From AWTP1-9 sp035703165 (GTDB taxonomy: Bacteria; Bacteroidota; Bacteroidia; Chitinophagales; Chitinophagaceae), in assembly GCA_035703165.1 (NCBI GenBank), contig DASSYR010000103.1, forward strand, positions 108,527-172,526: a DNA stretch of 64,000 bases, read 5' to 3'. Position 1 is the stretch's first letter. Every line of letters begins with the position of its first letter. Below are positions 46,301 to 54,421 of this stretch, one piece after another. Under the pieces are notes generated by a model. It did not search any database and was not told the origin of the DNA. It saw only the letters and a list, made by a program, of their open reading frames with translations. The position numbers were made by a program, and so were the translations under genes.

Positions 46301-47091
46301 GACTGGGTAGAAATGAAGAAATTGTATGGACTCGTAACGATGAGATAGGAGACTTGGTTAAAGAATATAATAAAATGGTGAGGCAATTGGATGAAAGTGC
46401 CCGGTTGCTGGCCAAGAGCGAAAGAGAAGGGGCATGGAGAGAGATGGCAAGACAGGTGGCTCATGAGATTAAAAATCCTCTTACACCGATGAAGTTAAGT
46501 ATTCAGTATTTACAAAAAGCAGTGGATAACAACACTCCGAATGTAAAAGAAATGACGGCGAAGGTTGCCACAACCTTAGTTGAACAAATTGATCATCTTT
46601 CTAAAATAGCCGGGGAGTTTTCGCAATTTGCCAATATAGGAAATGTAAATAATGAAGAATTTGATTTATTTGAATTGTTGTATTCTGTCGTTTCTTTGTA
46701 CAGAACACAGGATAATTTGATGATTAACTGGGAAAAACCCACTGTTAGTCAGATAATTTATGCGGATAAAACACAGGTGAACCGGTTATTTACAAATTTG
46801 CTTCAAAATGCTGTTCAGTCAGTTCCGGAAACGAAAAAACCACAAATTAACATTAATCAACAAATATCTGATCACCTCCTAACCATTTCTATTACAGATA
46901 ATGGTTTAGGAATTCCGAAGGAAGTACAATCTAAAATTTTTACACCGAATTTTACTACCAAAACATCCGGTACCGGATTGGGATTGGCCATGTGTAAAGG
47001 AATTGTAGAAAATATAAAAGGTAAAATTTGGTTTGAGACGAGGGAGGGGGTGGGCAGCACTTTCTATATACAGGTGCCGGTACGTTCGTAA
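43336..47091 (+). CDS. NtrY-like membrane histidine kinase
   Basis: The 1251-aa sensor kinase has about a dozen predicted transmembrane helices. Two extracytoplasmic regions lie at about residues 35-215 and 490-720. A HAMP-like segment precedes the HisKA domain (REMARQVAHEIKNPLTPMK, phospho-acceptor His1043). The HATPase_c domain follows, with NLLQNAVQSVPE, DNGLGIP and GTGLGLAMCKGIVE. The WREMARQVAHEIKNPLTP pattern is that of NtrY-type kinases. It starts at a TTG (43336). No response regulator is adjacent, so its partner is elsewhere. The signal sensed is unknown; the two large periplasmic domains are candidate sensors. Confidence 0.9.
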   Translation: MKKEEHFKIFFYRQVYLLIVAGWLFTISLFFNNYWSGTSTLKNAHRLLETDIQKKEKEINALLRDSVLIHSLIAAQYNVSVSDAMIAKPYYVFIYSGADTLGFKMLYWNTSLIQPTEEQLNRDGVFYERMSNGDYVAVSRNLVNNDKAYKFIALIPVRWNYFINTDYLQNNFIINPALEKKFEITSTGGGLSVTSITGTPLFNLKSKTYTPIPHLSWWTIAFKLAGAMFVLYFIQLVAVWLVINRARSTGVIFLFSIIILLRVVSYYLPLPLNFRQFEMFDPAIYSSTYVFRSLGDLVINTLLFLWLILFAYNNLQFTRLPKFVKTEKGKWIMAALLGFAIVIITSFAGNIMRSLITDSEISFNVTNFFSLTVYSYVGILMLCGIAMSYFICTQILFGYFKLLFPDALLKILLSVVSCGFFYLTIKAESNGFFEIYLFTWLLLFLVVLNFPVFSLNFKALQSSILLIWYFFFSASMSLLLIAANDKKEINERKRMAEKLSLQADPSSESLMSIGLANFNNIFLYDNFYRFSGAATAKKFKDSLLNENFSGYLNKYDTRFYTFDKQEKPLFNDDSVSFNSLSTILTVQGKPTSVSGLYYFETSFDKYSYICRRDIIDPLSSDLAGYAFIVSKPRKYKSDALQPELFARNSSFAFIEKSPLYAYGIYSGLQLVNNFNDYPFPINLTRSEVPHDEFEIRRRGSNEELWYKASPNRLVVVVRKGNFLLEAITLFAYLFCAFLVAVALIQLVNLLIQSQFRIERLKQYKQFTIRNQVHSTIIFISLLSFIVIGFSTIQFFITRYNRNNKEKLARTIQIVASEVKSELDKHSTFDDVLKVYDDITNIGLDQVFAKISEIHNVDVSLYDLDGNLKLASNKIVYSKGLLSEKINPNAFFRLTKMRQIQHVQNEKIGKRNFLSIYVPVRDNNGSVYAYLNIPSFYSSDELNQEISNFLVTIINLNAFIFLIAGLIALLITNRITQSFSIIGEKMKVLRLGRNEEIVWTRNDEIGDLVKEYNKMVRQLDESARLLAKSEREGAWREMARQVAHEIKNPLTPMKLSIQYLQKAVDNNTPNVKEMTAKVATTLVEQIDHLSKIAGEFSQFANIGNVNNEEFDLFELLYSVVSLYRTQDNLMINWEKPTVSQIIYADKTQVNRLFTNLLQNAVQSVPETKKPQININQQISDHLLTISITDNGLGIPKEVQSKIFTPNFTTKTSGTGLGLAMCKGIVENIKGKIWFETREGVGSTFYIQVPVRS

Positions 47092-47101
47092 TATTAATTG
47101 G

Positions 47102-49315
47102 TTATAGTTTATATTGTTTAAATAGAGCTTTCACTTTTTTCTTGAATTGGGATAACTCTGTTTGTTGAGCTTTAATGAAACTGTTTTCTTCCAGTTTTCC
47201 TATTACCGTATCCATCTCTTTTGTGCTTTCATAAACCATTTTCCGGAATGGATTAGTATAATCTTTTGCCCGCGAATTATAAATGCCTTTGGTAATCCAT
47301 TCTTTGGTATCAACAGCTTCCTGCAAAAGTTGCTTGAAATAAGCTTTGTCTAATTTTTTGGGGGGGATGGAAAGAATTTCAAGCAGGCTGGCAAAAGCAT
47401 GGTTCAGCTTGTTCTTCGGGTAATTGTCACCGTTCTTTTTATAAAAACTATGTATGCCATCCCAGGATTTTATTTTACCATTTTTTATGTTTGTTTTTAA
47501 TTGCTCTATGGCATCTGCTTCTATTAGTTGCCCGCCTACATTGATCCAATCGGTTCTTTTGGGTCTTGTCGGTAATTGTTTTTTTAATGATTCAAATGAG
47601 CTGATTTTATTTTGTTGGATGGCTTTAAAAATCTGTGTAACGCCGTAATAAATAACCAATTCCCGGAAGAGGTGATAGGCCTGTTGTACCTTTATCAACT
47701 CTACTTTTCGTTTGCTGTTTTCAAAACCCTCAGCTAATATCTCCAGTTTATCTACTATTTTGTCGGGCGAGAGTAATAATTGTTTTCCCAGTTTAATATA
47801 TTCTTCTCTTCGTAGAGTTGTTTGTGATTTTTGTTGTTTCAGAAATGCTTTGCCGGTAAAAAATTCCATAAGAGTTAACGAGTGGATTAATTCGTTTACA
47901 CTATCGGGGGCGAGGAAGTCATATTCTATCAATTGCGTTTTATCCTGTCGTTTATCACGGTCAATGTATTTCCAGGCGTTACGGGCAAGGGCGTACATGT
48001 TGTACATAAACCAATAGCCCGGCATTATTACAATTTTATCCTCAGCGCTATCAATTGAAACCAGGGAAAAAGGGACAGGAATATTTAGTTCATGGCTGTA
48101 ATCGCCTTTGGCGATGAGGGTATAGGTGGCAAATTTTGAGTTGTGTTTTAAGCTTACACAAAGTCCCGGCCAAAAACCCCGCCCGGCAATAATTTCCCCG
48201 TCAGCACTTCGGGAGTTGTGATTTGACCCTATCGTTGCACCTGCGGCCATATTGCTTTGCCCCATTACTACGGCGGCGCATAAAAACGAATTATTATGGT
48301 GTTGTTCGTGAGCGGGAAAAATAAGTGAATTTAAAACTTCACAACAAGAGATGGTAGCATTATTACCTAAATAAGAGTTGATGAGCCGGGCTCCATATTT
48401 TAATTGGGAATTGGAAGCCATAAAAAAACGAACAGCCTTAGCCCCGTAAAAAATACGGCAACCAAAGCCCACAATACCATTTACTAGCTCACAGCCTTCT
48501 CCAATTTGTGATTTTTCTTGTGGAGAAGAATTTATAGTAAGATTTTTTAATTTGTTGGCGCCTTTTATATAAGTATCGCTCCCAATCCACACATCTTTAA
48601 TGATACGAGAGTTTTTTATGACGGTACGGTCTCCAATTTTTCCATAATAACCTCTTTTGTCTGTAAAACTTTTTTGAGTAAACTCTTTAAATTTTTCCTG
48701 TAGGTTACCATCATCCCGGTAACGACTCCATAGAAATGCATCGCCTGGCAGCATACCATTGAATGGTATTACACTACGACCGGCATTTTCATTACATATC
48801 TCAAGCCAGATTCTTATCTTTTCATCTTCTCCTTCTTTTAAAATGCCGTTCCCGAATTTGGAATAATTGGTAGTGGCCAGTTCATTTACATTGGCAATAA
48901 TTACTGAGTTACCAACGATGTAATGTGACAGGTAGTTAACATTATCAACAACCACATTGTCACCAAAATCACAACTGATGATAGTGCTGTTGTATAAGCC
49001 CACCTGCATTCTTACAGCATGAAATTCAAGAAAGGCCGGCTCTAATTTTCCAATTCTGACCAGGCCAAAGAACTTACAGTTTTTCACCAGTTCGGGATTA
49101 AAAGCTTCTGACACCAGTACATTATTCCAGTTATCTGATGAATTACTGTTACGAACAAGCGTCTCAATTTCTAAAGCAGTAAGTTGGCGGTATTTAATGC
49201 CACTTCTGTTTTGCATATTACGCAGGTAGTATTCGTTTTTCCCTTCTGGTATGTATTGAGGGGGAATGAAATTGTATCCCAAGGAAGAAATGTGCTGTTT
49301 TTTTATTTCGTTCAT
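47102..49315 (-). CDS. DUF4954 family left-handed beta-helix protein
   Basis: The 737-aa cytoplasmic protein contains hexapeptide-type repeats over about residues 90-420 (for example VGNSVIIANVNEL, IGDRTVIKNSRIIKDVWIGSDTYIKG, GATIGSNHNSRSADGE). These suggest a left-handed beta-helix like nucleotidyl- or acyltransferases. The all-helical C-terminal third is characteristic of DUF4954, which is found mostly in Bacteroidota and Spirochaetes. Activity is not established. A TACATTTG promoter box lies at 49330-49337. It converges with the kinase gene (10 bp gap). Confidence 0.85.
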   Translation of the reverse strand: MNEIKKQHISSLGYNFIPPQYIPEGKNEYYLRNMQNRSGIKYRQLTALEIETLVRNSNSSDNWNNVLVSEAFNPELVKNCKFFGLVRIGKLEPAFLEFHAVRMQVGLYNSTIISCDFGDNVVVDNVNYLSHYIVGNSVIIANVNELATTNYSKFGNGILKEGEDEKIRIWLEICNENAGRSVIPFNGMLPGDAFLWSRYRDDGNLQEKFKEFTQKSFTDKRGYYGKIGDRTVIKNSRIIKDVWIGSDTYIKGANKLKNLTINSSPQEKSQIGEGCELVNGIVGFGCRIFYGAKAVRFFMASNSQLKYGARLINSYLGNNATISCCEVLNSLIFPAHEQHHNNSFLCAAVVMGQSNMAAGATIGSNHNSRSADGEIIAGRGFWPGLCVSLKHNSKFATYTLIAKGDYSHELNIPVPFSLVSIDSAEDKIVIMPGYWFMYNMYALARNAWKYIDRDKRQDKTQLIEYDFLAPDSVNELIHSLTLMEFFTGKAFLKQQKSQTTLRREEYIKLGKQLLLSPDKIVDKLEILAEGFENSKRKVELIKVQQAYHLFRELVIYYGVTQIFKAIQQNKISSFESLKKQLPTRPKRTDWINVGGQLIEADAIEQLKTNIKNGKIKSWDGIHSFYKKNGDNYPKNKLNHAFASLLEILSIPPKKLDKAYFKQLLQEAVDTKEWITKGIYNSRAKDYTNPFRKMVYESTKEMDTVIGKLEENSFIKAQQTELSQFKKKVKALFKQYKL

Positions 49316-49329
49316 GCCTGGTAAGATTG

Positions 49330-49337
49330 CAAATGTA
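49330..49337 (-). promoter_or_regulatory. Promoter -7 box of the DUF4954 gene
   Basis: TACATTTG on the minus strand matches TAnnTTTG, 14 nt before the ATG at 49315. No convincing -33 element was found. Confidence 0.5.
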
Positions 49338-49371
49338 AATATAAGAATAAGGTTATTAAGGTTATATAAAT

Positions 49372-49404
49372 TAAAAAGCCCCGGTAAGCAATTGCCGGAG
49401 CTTC
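49372..49404 (-). terminator. Terminator of the HtrA-type protease gene
   Basis: AGCCCCGG (49377-49384) pairs with CCGGAGCT (49395-49402), including a G-T pair. On the minus strand the hairpin is followed by TTTTTAA. It lies about 20 bp after the protease stop. Confidence 0.8.
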
Positions 49405-49424
49405 TTAAATGAATTATTTTTTAC

Positions 49425-50945
49425 TTATTCATCGTTGTCTGTTTTCTGTATGGTATATTCATACACGCTGTCATTTCCGGGATAAACACCCTCAATAGTA
49501 AAGGTTTTATCTGAATTGGCTATGGCTTTGTTCAACTCTTCCACTGATTTTATTTCTTTGCCATTTACTCTTACAATAATAAATCCATCACGCATAAAAG
49601 ATTGTTCGCCTAACCAACCGCCTTTTTTCAGTTTCTTAACCAAAACGCCCCCGGATATGCCATTGTTTTTGGCTTTATTTTTATCCAATGTTTCCAAATC
49701 GGCTCCAAGGTTATCTAATATGTTACTACCATCGTTCTTTACTATTTCAAAATTACCTACTTTGTTTTTTAAGGTAACTACTGTGCTTTTATTTTGCCCA
49801 TCCCGCTTATAACCAACATTAATCTTATCTCCCGGTTTATAGCGGGCTAATTGTTCTTGTAATTCTGCAGCGGAGGTGATGGTAACATCATTCATTTTTG
49901 TTATCACATCTCCCTTTTTTATGCCGGCAAGGGCTGCTGAACCTTCGGTTACCACATCCAGTACATATACGCCTTCTTCATTTATAATTCCCAATTTTTT
50001 TCTTTCATCATCACTTAAGCTTTCTCTTGGGTAAGAAATTCCAAGGTATGCTCTTTGTACTGTTCCGAACTGAACTAGATCGCTAATAATTTTTTTAACG
50101 ATGTTAACGGGTATGGCATAAGAGTATCCTGAATAAAAACCTGTTGGGGAGGCAATGGCGGAGTTAATACCAATCAGAGCCCCATCAGTATTGACTAACG
50201 CACCACCACTATTGCCCTGATTTACGGCGGCATCTGTTTGTATAAATGATTCAATTGGAAATTTACTCTGACGGGAATTTATTTCAAGCGTTCTTGCTTT
50301 TGCACTTACGATACCTGCAGTAACGGTTGTCTCAAGGTTTAATGGGTAGCCAACAGCCAATACCCATTGGCCCACTCTTACTTCATCAGAATTTCCATAC
50401 AACATATACGGAAGCCCTTTTCCTTCGATCTTTATTACAGCTAAGTCCGTACTTGGGTCGTTACCAATTAGCTTAGCGGCGTAGGTTTTCTTGTTACTAA
50501 GCGTAACGCTTATATCATCGGCATTATCAATAACGTGGTTATTGGTAATAATGTAGCCATCCTCGCTGATTAAAACGCCTGAACCGGATGCCATTTGACC
50601 TGGAATGATTCGCTGGCGATTGCCATCACCAAAAAACTGGTCAAAAAAATCATTCTCACCAAAAAGATCTCTAAAAGGATTGTTAGGCTTGTCATTGCTT
50701 ACCTGCTTGGGATTTGTTTTTGTTTTAATATGCACAACAGCAGGAATGGCTTTTTGTGCCGCCGATTGAAAATCTACAGGCTGCCCGGGAACACCACCAC
50801 CAAAGCCGGTATAGTTTGCCGGTAAATTATTTTGACTAGCCACTACGGAATATTTACTTGTATTCCATTTGGTGTAAAAATAAATACAGCTGAGAGTTGT
50901 GACTGCACTAATGAGGATAGTAGATAAAATTTGTTTGGTTTTCAT
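49425..50945 (-). CDS. Periplasmic HtrA/Deg serine protease
   Basis: The 506-aa Do-like protease and chaperone for misfolded envelope proteins begins with a membrane anchor or uncleaved signal (QILSTILISAVTTLSCIYFY). The trypsin-like domain has the intact triad His137 (TNNHVIDN), Asp167 (STDLAVIK) and Ser246 (QGNSGGAL). Two PDZ domains follow at about residues 290-390 (RAYLGISYP, ALAGIKKGDVI) and 410-500 (GGWLGEQSFMRDGFIIVRVNGKEI). The LA-loop is of Deg type, rich in Asn/Asp/Phe around residue 100. The gene is monocistronic, with its own terminator; 50946-51153 shows nothing further. Confidence 0.94.
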   Translation of the reverse strand: MKTKQILSTILISAVTTLSCIYFYTKWNTSKYSVVASQNNLPANYTGFGGGVPGQPVDFQSAAQKAIPAVVHIKTKTNPKQVSNDKPNNPFRDLFGENDFFDQFFGDGNRQRIIPGQMASGSGVLISEDGYIITNNHVIDNADDISVTLSNKKTYAAKLIGNDPSTDLAVIKIEGKGLPYMLYGNSDEVRVGQWVLAVGYPLNLETTVTAGIVSAKARTLEINSRQSKFPIESFIQTDAAVNQGNSGGALVNTDGALIGINSAIASPTGFYSGYSYAIPVNIVKKIISDLVQFGTVQRAYLGISYPRESLSDDERKKLGIINEEGVYVLDVVTEGSAALAGIKKGDVITKMNDVTITSAAELQEQLARYKPGDKINVGYKRDGQNKSTVVTLKNKVGNFEIVKNDGSNILDNLGADLETLDKNKAKNNGISGGVLVKKLKKGGWLGEQSFMRDGFIIVRVNGKEIKSVEELNKAIANSDKTFTIEGVYPGNDSVYEYTIQKTDNDE

Positions 50946-51153
50946 CGCTAATTCATTTTCTTAAACAAAATATTGTTTCAAATTTTATGCCTTTGTTATG
51001 TAAAGTAACGAACTCTGCCACAATGACTAATTACCACAAGACCAGTTTAACAATTCGTTATGAAGAACTTCGTAGTTGCACGTAAAGTTAGAAATTTTAT
51101 CTGACTACACGGTGGGTAATAAGGTTGTGTTGGGGTTGACAACGGGTAATAAT

Positions 51154-52149
51154 TTAAATTGACAATAAAAATTGGATCGTATCTATCCCATCAGCATAAT
51201 CCATTAAATCCGGTTGCTGGCTTTGCCCAAAGGAATTAAATTCTTTGCCAACAATAGCCTGGATATGCTGGTTGCCGGCTAAAGTATTATGAAGGTGCTC
51301 TTTATCGGCATAAAACTCGTAATGTAGTGTGCCAATAGGAGAAAAAACATTTTTATTTTCCAGCAGTACGATAGAATCATTGGTCATATAATAAAGATTA
51401 TTCATTATATAAATGGTCAGGTGGTAATCATAATTATTACGGTATTTATGGTGGTCAACAAAATAATGGTATTTTTTCATGGCCTCCAGGAAAGGGACGA
51501 AATCATATTTCTCTGGAACGAATATTTTGGTAACGTTCCGGCACCCTAATCCAAAATACTGGTGAATATCATCTGCCAAATTTTCCAGATCCCGGGGAGT
51601 TTCGCTCCCATCTAAAATAGCCACAGAGGTCCTGTTTTTGCGAATGATGGCGGGGTATTTACTGAAATAATATTCAAAATAGCGAGCCGAATTATCAGAG
51701 CCTGTGGCTATATAAGCATCGCAGCCTTTAAGCTGAGGGGCAATTTTAATTAATTCGGCAATTTCTTCATTTATTTCTGTCATTTTTTCAACAAGGTGTT
51801 TTAAAAGCACCTCATCTTTAGTAGAAAGTTTAATAACCTGTTTGTGGCCACAAATAAAGCAGCAAAGAAAGTCATGAAAACCCACGAGCGGGATATTTCC
51901 AGCCATAACAACCCCGATTTTTTGAGATTTGACGTTATCATCCAGGTGGTAATGTGCTATCCATTTTTCAAGCTTATCTGCTTGTAGGAATTTGCTGGCG
52001 ATATTTTTCACCGCTAAGTCTGTAAATTCAGGGGTAAACCATCCATTATGGTACGAAGCATTTTCTTTAGCCTCAATCCATAGGGGATTTTTTGATAAAA
52101 TATATTGACCAATATCAGTTAATAAATTTATTCTTTGTTGTAAGTTCAT
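51154..52149 (-). CDS. LuxC-type acyl-CoA reductase
   Basis: The 331-aa enzyme has an aldehyde-dehydrogenase-like fold and is predicted to reduce an acyl-CoA or acyl thioester to the aldehyde with NAD(P)H. Seen: the nucleotide-binding region GVVMAGNIPLVGFHDFLCCF, ATGSDNSARYFEYYF, and the probable catalytic Cys203 in YFGLGCRNVTKIFVP. The ATG at 52149 is used because sequence upstream of it lies in the divergent promoter region. It is divergent from a 2x[4Fe-4S] ferredoxin gene, a pairing often kept in Bacteroidota; a functional link is inferred. Acyl substrate unknown. Confidence 0.87.
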   Translation of the reverse strand: MNLQQRINLLTDIGQYILSKNPLWIEAKENASYHNGWFTPEFTDLAVKNIASKFLQADKLEKWIAHYHLDDNVKSQKIGVVMAGNIPLVGFHDFLCCFICGHKQVIKLSTKDEVLLKHLVEKMTEINEEIAELIKIAPQLKGCDAYIATGSDNSARYFEYYFSKYPAIIRKNRTSVAILDGSETPRDLENLADDIHQYFGLGCRNVTKIFVPEKYDFVPFLEAMKKYHYFVDHHKYRNNYDYHLTIYIMNNLYYMTNDSIVLLENKNVFSPIGTLHYEFYADKEHLHNTLAGNQHIQAIVGKEFNSFGQSQQPDLMDYADGIDTIQFLLSI

Positions 52150-52162
52150 ATCAAAACAATAA

Positions 52163-52205
52163 TTACATTTGTTACAGCCCCGTAATGGGGAAACTGCAAA
52201 TGTAA
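52163..52205. promoter_or_regulatory. Overlapping face-to-face promoters of the ferredoxin and acyl-CoA reductase genes
   Basis: TTACATTTG (52163-52171) and CAAATGTAA (52197-52205) are a perfect 9-bp inverted repeat. Each arm is a TAnnTTTG -7 box, one on each strand and pointing toward each other: plus 52164-52171 for the ferredoxin gene, minus 52197-52204 for the reductase gene. Between them lies CCCC-GTAAT-GGGG, another small hairpin. The two transcripts would overlap at their 5' ends. The plus box has TTG residues about 23 nt upstream; the minus -33 element is weak. Confidence 0.5.
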
Positions 52206-52237
52206 ATTCTAATTCAACCACAAAAAATTTTGTACTA

Positions 52238-52585
52238 ATGGCAATTAAGATTACCGAAGAATGTATCAATTGCGGCGCTTGCGAGCCCGAATGTCCAAAC
52301 AATGCTATTTACGAAGGAGGAGTAGAATGGGCTATTGCTGATGGCACTACTGTAAAAGGTTCCTACACTTTATTGGACGGAACGGTAGTGGATGCCGACC
52401 AAAAAAATGCGCCCCTGAGTACGGATACTTATTATATAACACCGAACAAATGCACCGAGTGCCAGGGATTTCATGATGAGCCCCAATGCGCAGCTGTATG
52501 CCCGGTTGACTGTTGCGTGCCTGATGAAATGTATAGGGAAACTGTAGATGTACTGATGGCAAAAAAAGAAAAATTACATTCATAA
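52238..52585 (+). CDS. 2x[4Fe-4S] ferredoxin
   Basis: The 115-aa electron carrier has two cluster motifs: CINCGACEPECPNNAIYEG at residues 9-27, and CTECQGFHDEPQCAAVCPVDC further on. The second has the longer spacing C-x2-C-x8-C-x3-C seen in Azotobacter FdI-like and Allochromatium-type ferredoxins. A ~40-residue insertion separates the two. The ATG at 52238 begins directly before the first motif, as expected. It is divergent from the LuxC-type reductase gene, with overlapping promoters. Confidence 0.93.
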   Translation: MAIKITEECINCGACEPECPNNAIYEGGVEWAIADGTTVKGSYTLLDGTVVDADQKNAPLSTDTYYITPNKCTECQGFHDEPQCAAVCPVDCCVPDEMYRETVDVLMAKKEKLHS

Positions 52586-52734
52586 ATAACAAATTAAAAC
52601 CAGTTTTAATAAGGCGTGTTGTAGATAGAAATCAAGCACGTTTTTATGAGGTTTAAACGTAAAGTTTTTAATGGTACCCTTGATGAAAGTGGTACAATTT
52701 TCATGAACGCCGGTGATATGTCCCGGTAAAAGAA

Positions 52735-52770
52735 AAGGTGAAGGTATCTTATTCCTTCACCTTATTTTTT
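52735..52770 (+). terminator. Terminator upstream of the lipoprotein gene
   Basis: AAGGTGAAGG (52735-52744) pairs perfectly over 10 bp with CCTTCACCTT (52754-52763), followed by ATTTTTTT. It ends transcription from the ferredoxin side, just before the TTG start of the next gene. Confidence 0.85.
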
Positions 52771-52774
52771 TATC

Positions 52775-53344
52775 TTGCGTTTCTTGAAAACTTCTATTAA
52801 AACCATATTTCTGTTTTGGCTACGGGTAGCTATTTTGCCTGTTGTTGGCATTTCTCTTTTTTCCTGTAGTTATACCGGTACAAAAGAACATGCAGAATCA
52901 GGCAGTAACGAAATAGAAAAAAATTGGAAAGCTATTGATGACTTAAAAAATATTAACAGGGAGTTTTCTGCCTGGTGCCGGGATTCGGGAATGAAAAAAG
53001 CATATTTAGAATATTTTGATGACAACGGGGTAATATTGCGCCCTCACCATAATCCTTTAGAAGGAGCGGGTGCCCTGGATTTTTTAAGTCAGTTTGATGA
53101 TAGTAGAGTTCAAATTTCCTGGGAACCGATTAATGGTGATATATCATCATCTGAAGATATTGGTTACACCTACGGTATTTATACGGTTATAAATAAAAAA
53201 GAAAAAGATACTACACAAGGCACCTATTTGATGGTATGGAAAAAGCAAAAAAACGGTGACTGGAAATTAGTGATGGAAAGCGGAAATAGCGGTTTGGGTG
53301 ACAAGACAAACCCTTTGGAAAATGAAATAGACTTTGCAAAATAA
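52775..53344 (+). CDS. SnoaL/DUF4440-like lipoprotein
   Basis: The 189-aa protein has a lipoprotein signal ending in GISLFSC. The mature part is a small cone-shaped alpha+beta domain of the NTF2/SnoaL type. It has an N-terminal helix (KNINREFSAWCRDSGMKKAYLEYF), the DDNGVILRP strand and a C-terminal sheet ending in GTYLMVWKKQKNGDWKLVMESGN. That ending, a Trp-Lys-x2-x-G-x-W-K turn, is typical of DUF4440. It is probably an envelope ligand-binding protein or weak enzyme; the substrate is unknown. The start is a TTG at 52775; another in-frame TTG lies at 52784. Confidence 0.75.
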   Translation: MRFLKTSIKTIFLFWLRVAILPVVGISLFSCSYTGTKEHAESGSNEIEKNWKAIDDLKNINREFSAWCRDSGMKKAYLEYFDDNGVILRPHHNPLEGAGALDFLSQFDDSRVQISWEPINGDISSSEDIGYTYGIYTVINKKEKDTTQGTYLMVWKKQKNGDWKLVMESGNSGLGDKTNPLENEIDFAK

Positions 53345-53425
53345 TTTTTGACATTTCTTTTTACAATAATCAATTTATTTCTTCAATATTTGTAGAAGCA
53401 ATTCGTTACTTAATATTTCTGTATC

Positions 53426-54421
53426 ATGAACAAGCAACCCAATATTGCCTTTGTAACCGGTGGTTATTCCGGGGAAGCAGAAATTTCTTACAAAAGCGCT
53501 ATTACCATTGAAAAAAACCTGGACAGGAGTAAATATAAAATCTACAAGATTGATATTACTCCAAAGGGCTGGTTTTATATTTCGGACAATGGCCAGAAAT
53601 CGCCAGTTGATAAAGGCGACTTTACGATTATGGTTGATGGCAATAAAATAAAATTTGATGCAGTATTTATAGGCATACACGGAACTCCGGGTGAAGATGG
53701 AAAACTACAAGGTTATTTTGATATGCTTAAGCTCCCTTACACCAGTTGCGATGCAGCTACCTCGGCTCTTACTTTTAATAAACGATACACGGTGGCGGTA
53801 GCAGCTTTTGCTGGAATTAATGTAGCAAAATCCGTACACCTGTTTAAAGATGTTGCGATACAACCGGATGTAATTTATAGTTCCTTGCAATTTCCGGTTT
53901 TTGTTAAGCCGAATAACGGGGGTTCCAGTATAGGGATGTCAAAAGTAAATCAGCCGTTGAAGGAGTTAGTTCCGGCAATTGAAAAAGCATTTAAAGAAGA
54001 TGATCAGGTATTAGTAGAAGAGTACATAAAGGGAAGGGAATTTACTATTGGAGTGTTTAAAACTAAGGGTCAGATTATTGCTTTGCCGATTACAGAAGTG
54101 TTGAGTAAAAAAGAATTCTTTGATTTTGAAGCAAAATATCATGGTGCGTCTGAGGAAGTTACCCCCGCTGTGGTTGATGAGGTTGTTGCTGAAAAGATCA
54201 GGGCCACCGCCAAAAAAATTTACCGGGTGTTTAACTGCAGGGGAGTTATACGTATTGATTTTATTTATAATGAAGAAAAGGGCGAGCCTTTTATGCTTGA
54301 AATAAATACCGTACCGGGGCAAAGTGAAGCCAGTATTGTACCCCAGCAGGTTAAAGCAATGGGCTGGAATTTGAAAGATTTTTATAGCGCTATGATTGAT
54401 GAAATATTACATGAAAAATAA
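53426..54421 (+). CDS. ddl: D-alanine--D-alanine ligase
   Basis: Ddl is a cytoplasmic ATP-grasp enzyme that makes the D-Ala-D-Ala dipeptide for peptidoglycan. The 331-aa protein has the N-terminal FVTGGYSGEAEISYKSA, FIGIHGTPGEDGKLQGYFDM, the ATP-grasp FPVFVKPNNGGSSIGMSKV and VEEYIKGREFTIGVF. The metal-binding VIRIDFIY and FMLEINTVPGQSEASIVPQQ complete the active site. The 3' end overlaps the PASTA-protein gene by 11 bp, followed by a rhodanese gene, forming an apparent three-gene operon. Confidence 0.96.
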   Translation: MNKQPNIAFVTGGYSGEAEISYKSAITIEKNLDRSKYKIYKIDITPKGWFYISDNGQKSPVDKGDFTIMVDGNKIKFDAVFIGIHGTPGEDGKLQGYFDMLKLPYTSCDAATSALTFNKRYTVAVAAFAGINVAKSVHLFKDVAIQPDVIYSSLQFPVFVKPNNGGSSIGMSKVNQPLKELVPAIEKAFKEDDQVLVEEYIKGREFTIGVFKTKGQIIALPITEVLSKKEFFDFEAKYHGASEEVTPAVVDEVVAEKIRATAKKIYRVFNCRGVIRIDFIYNEEKGEPFMLEINTVPGQSEASIVPQQVKAMGWNLKDFYSAMIDEILHEK

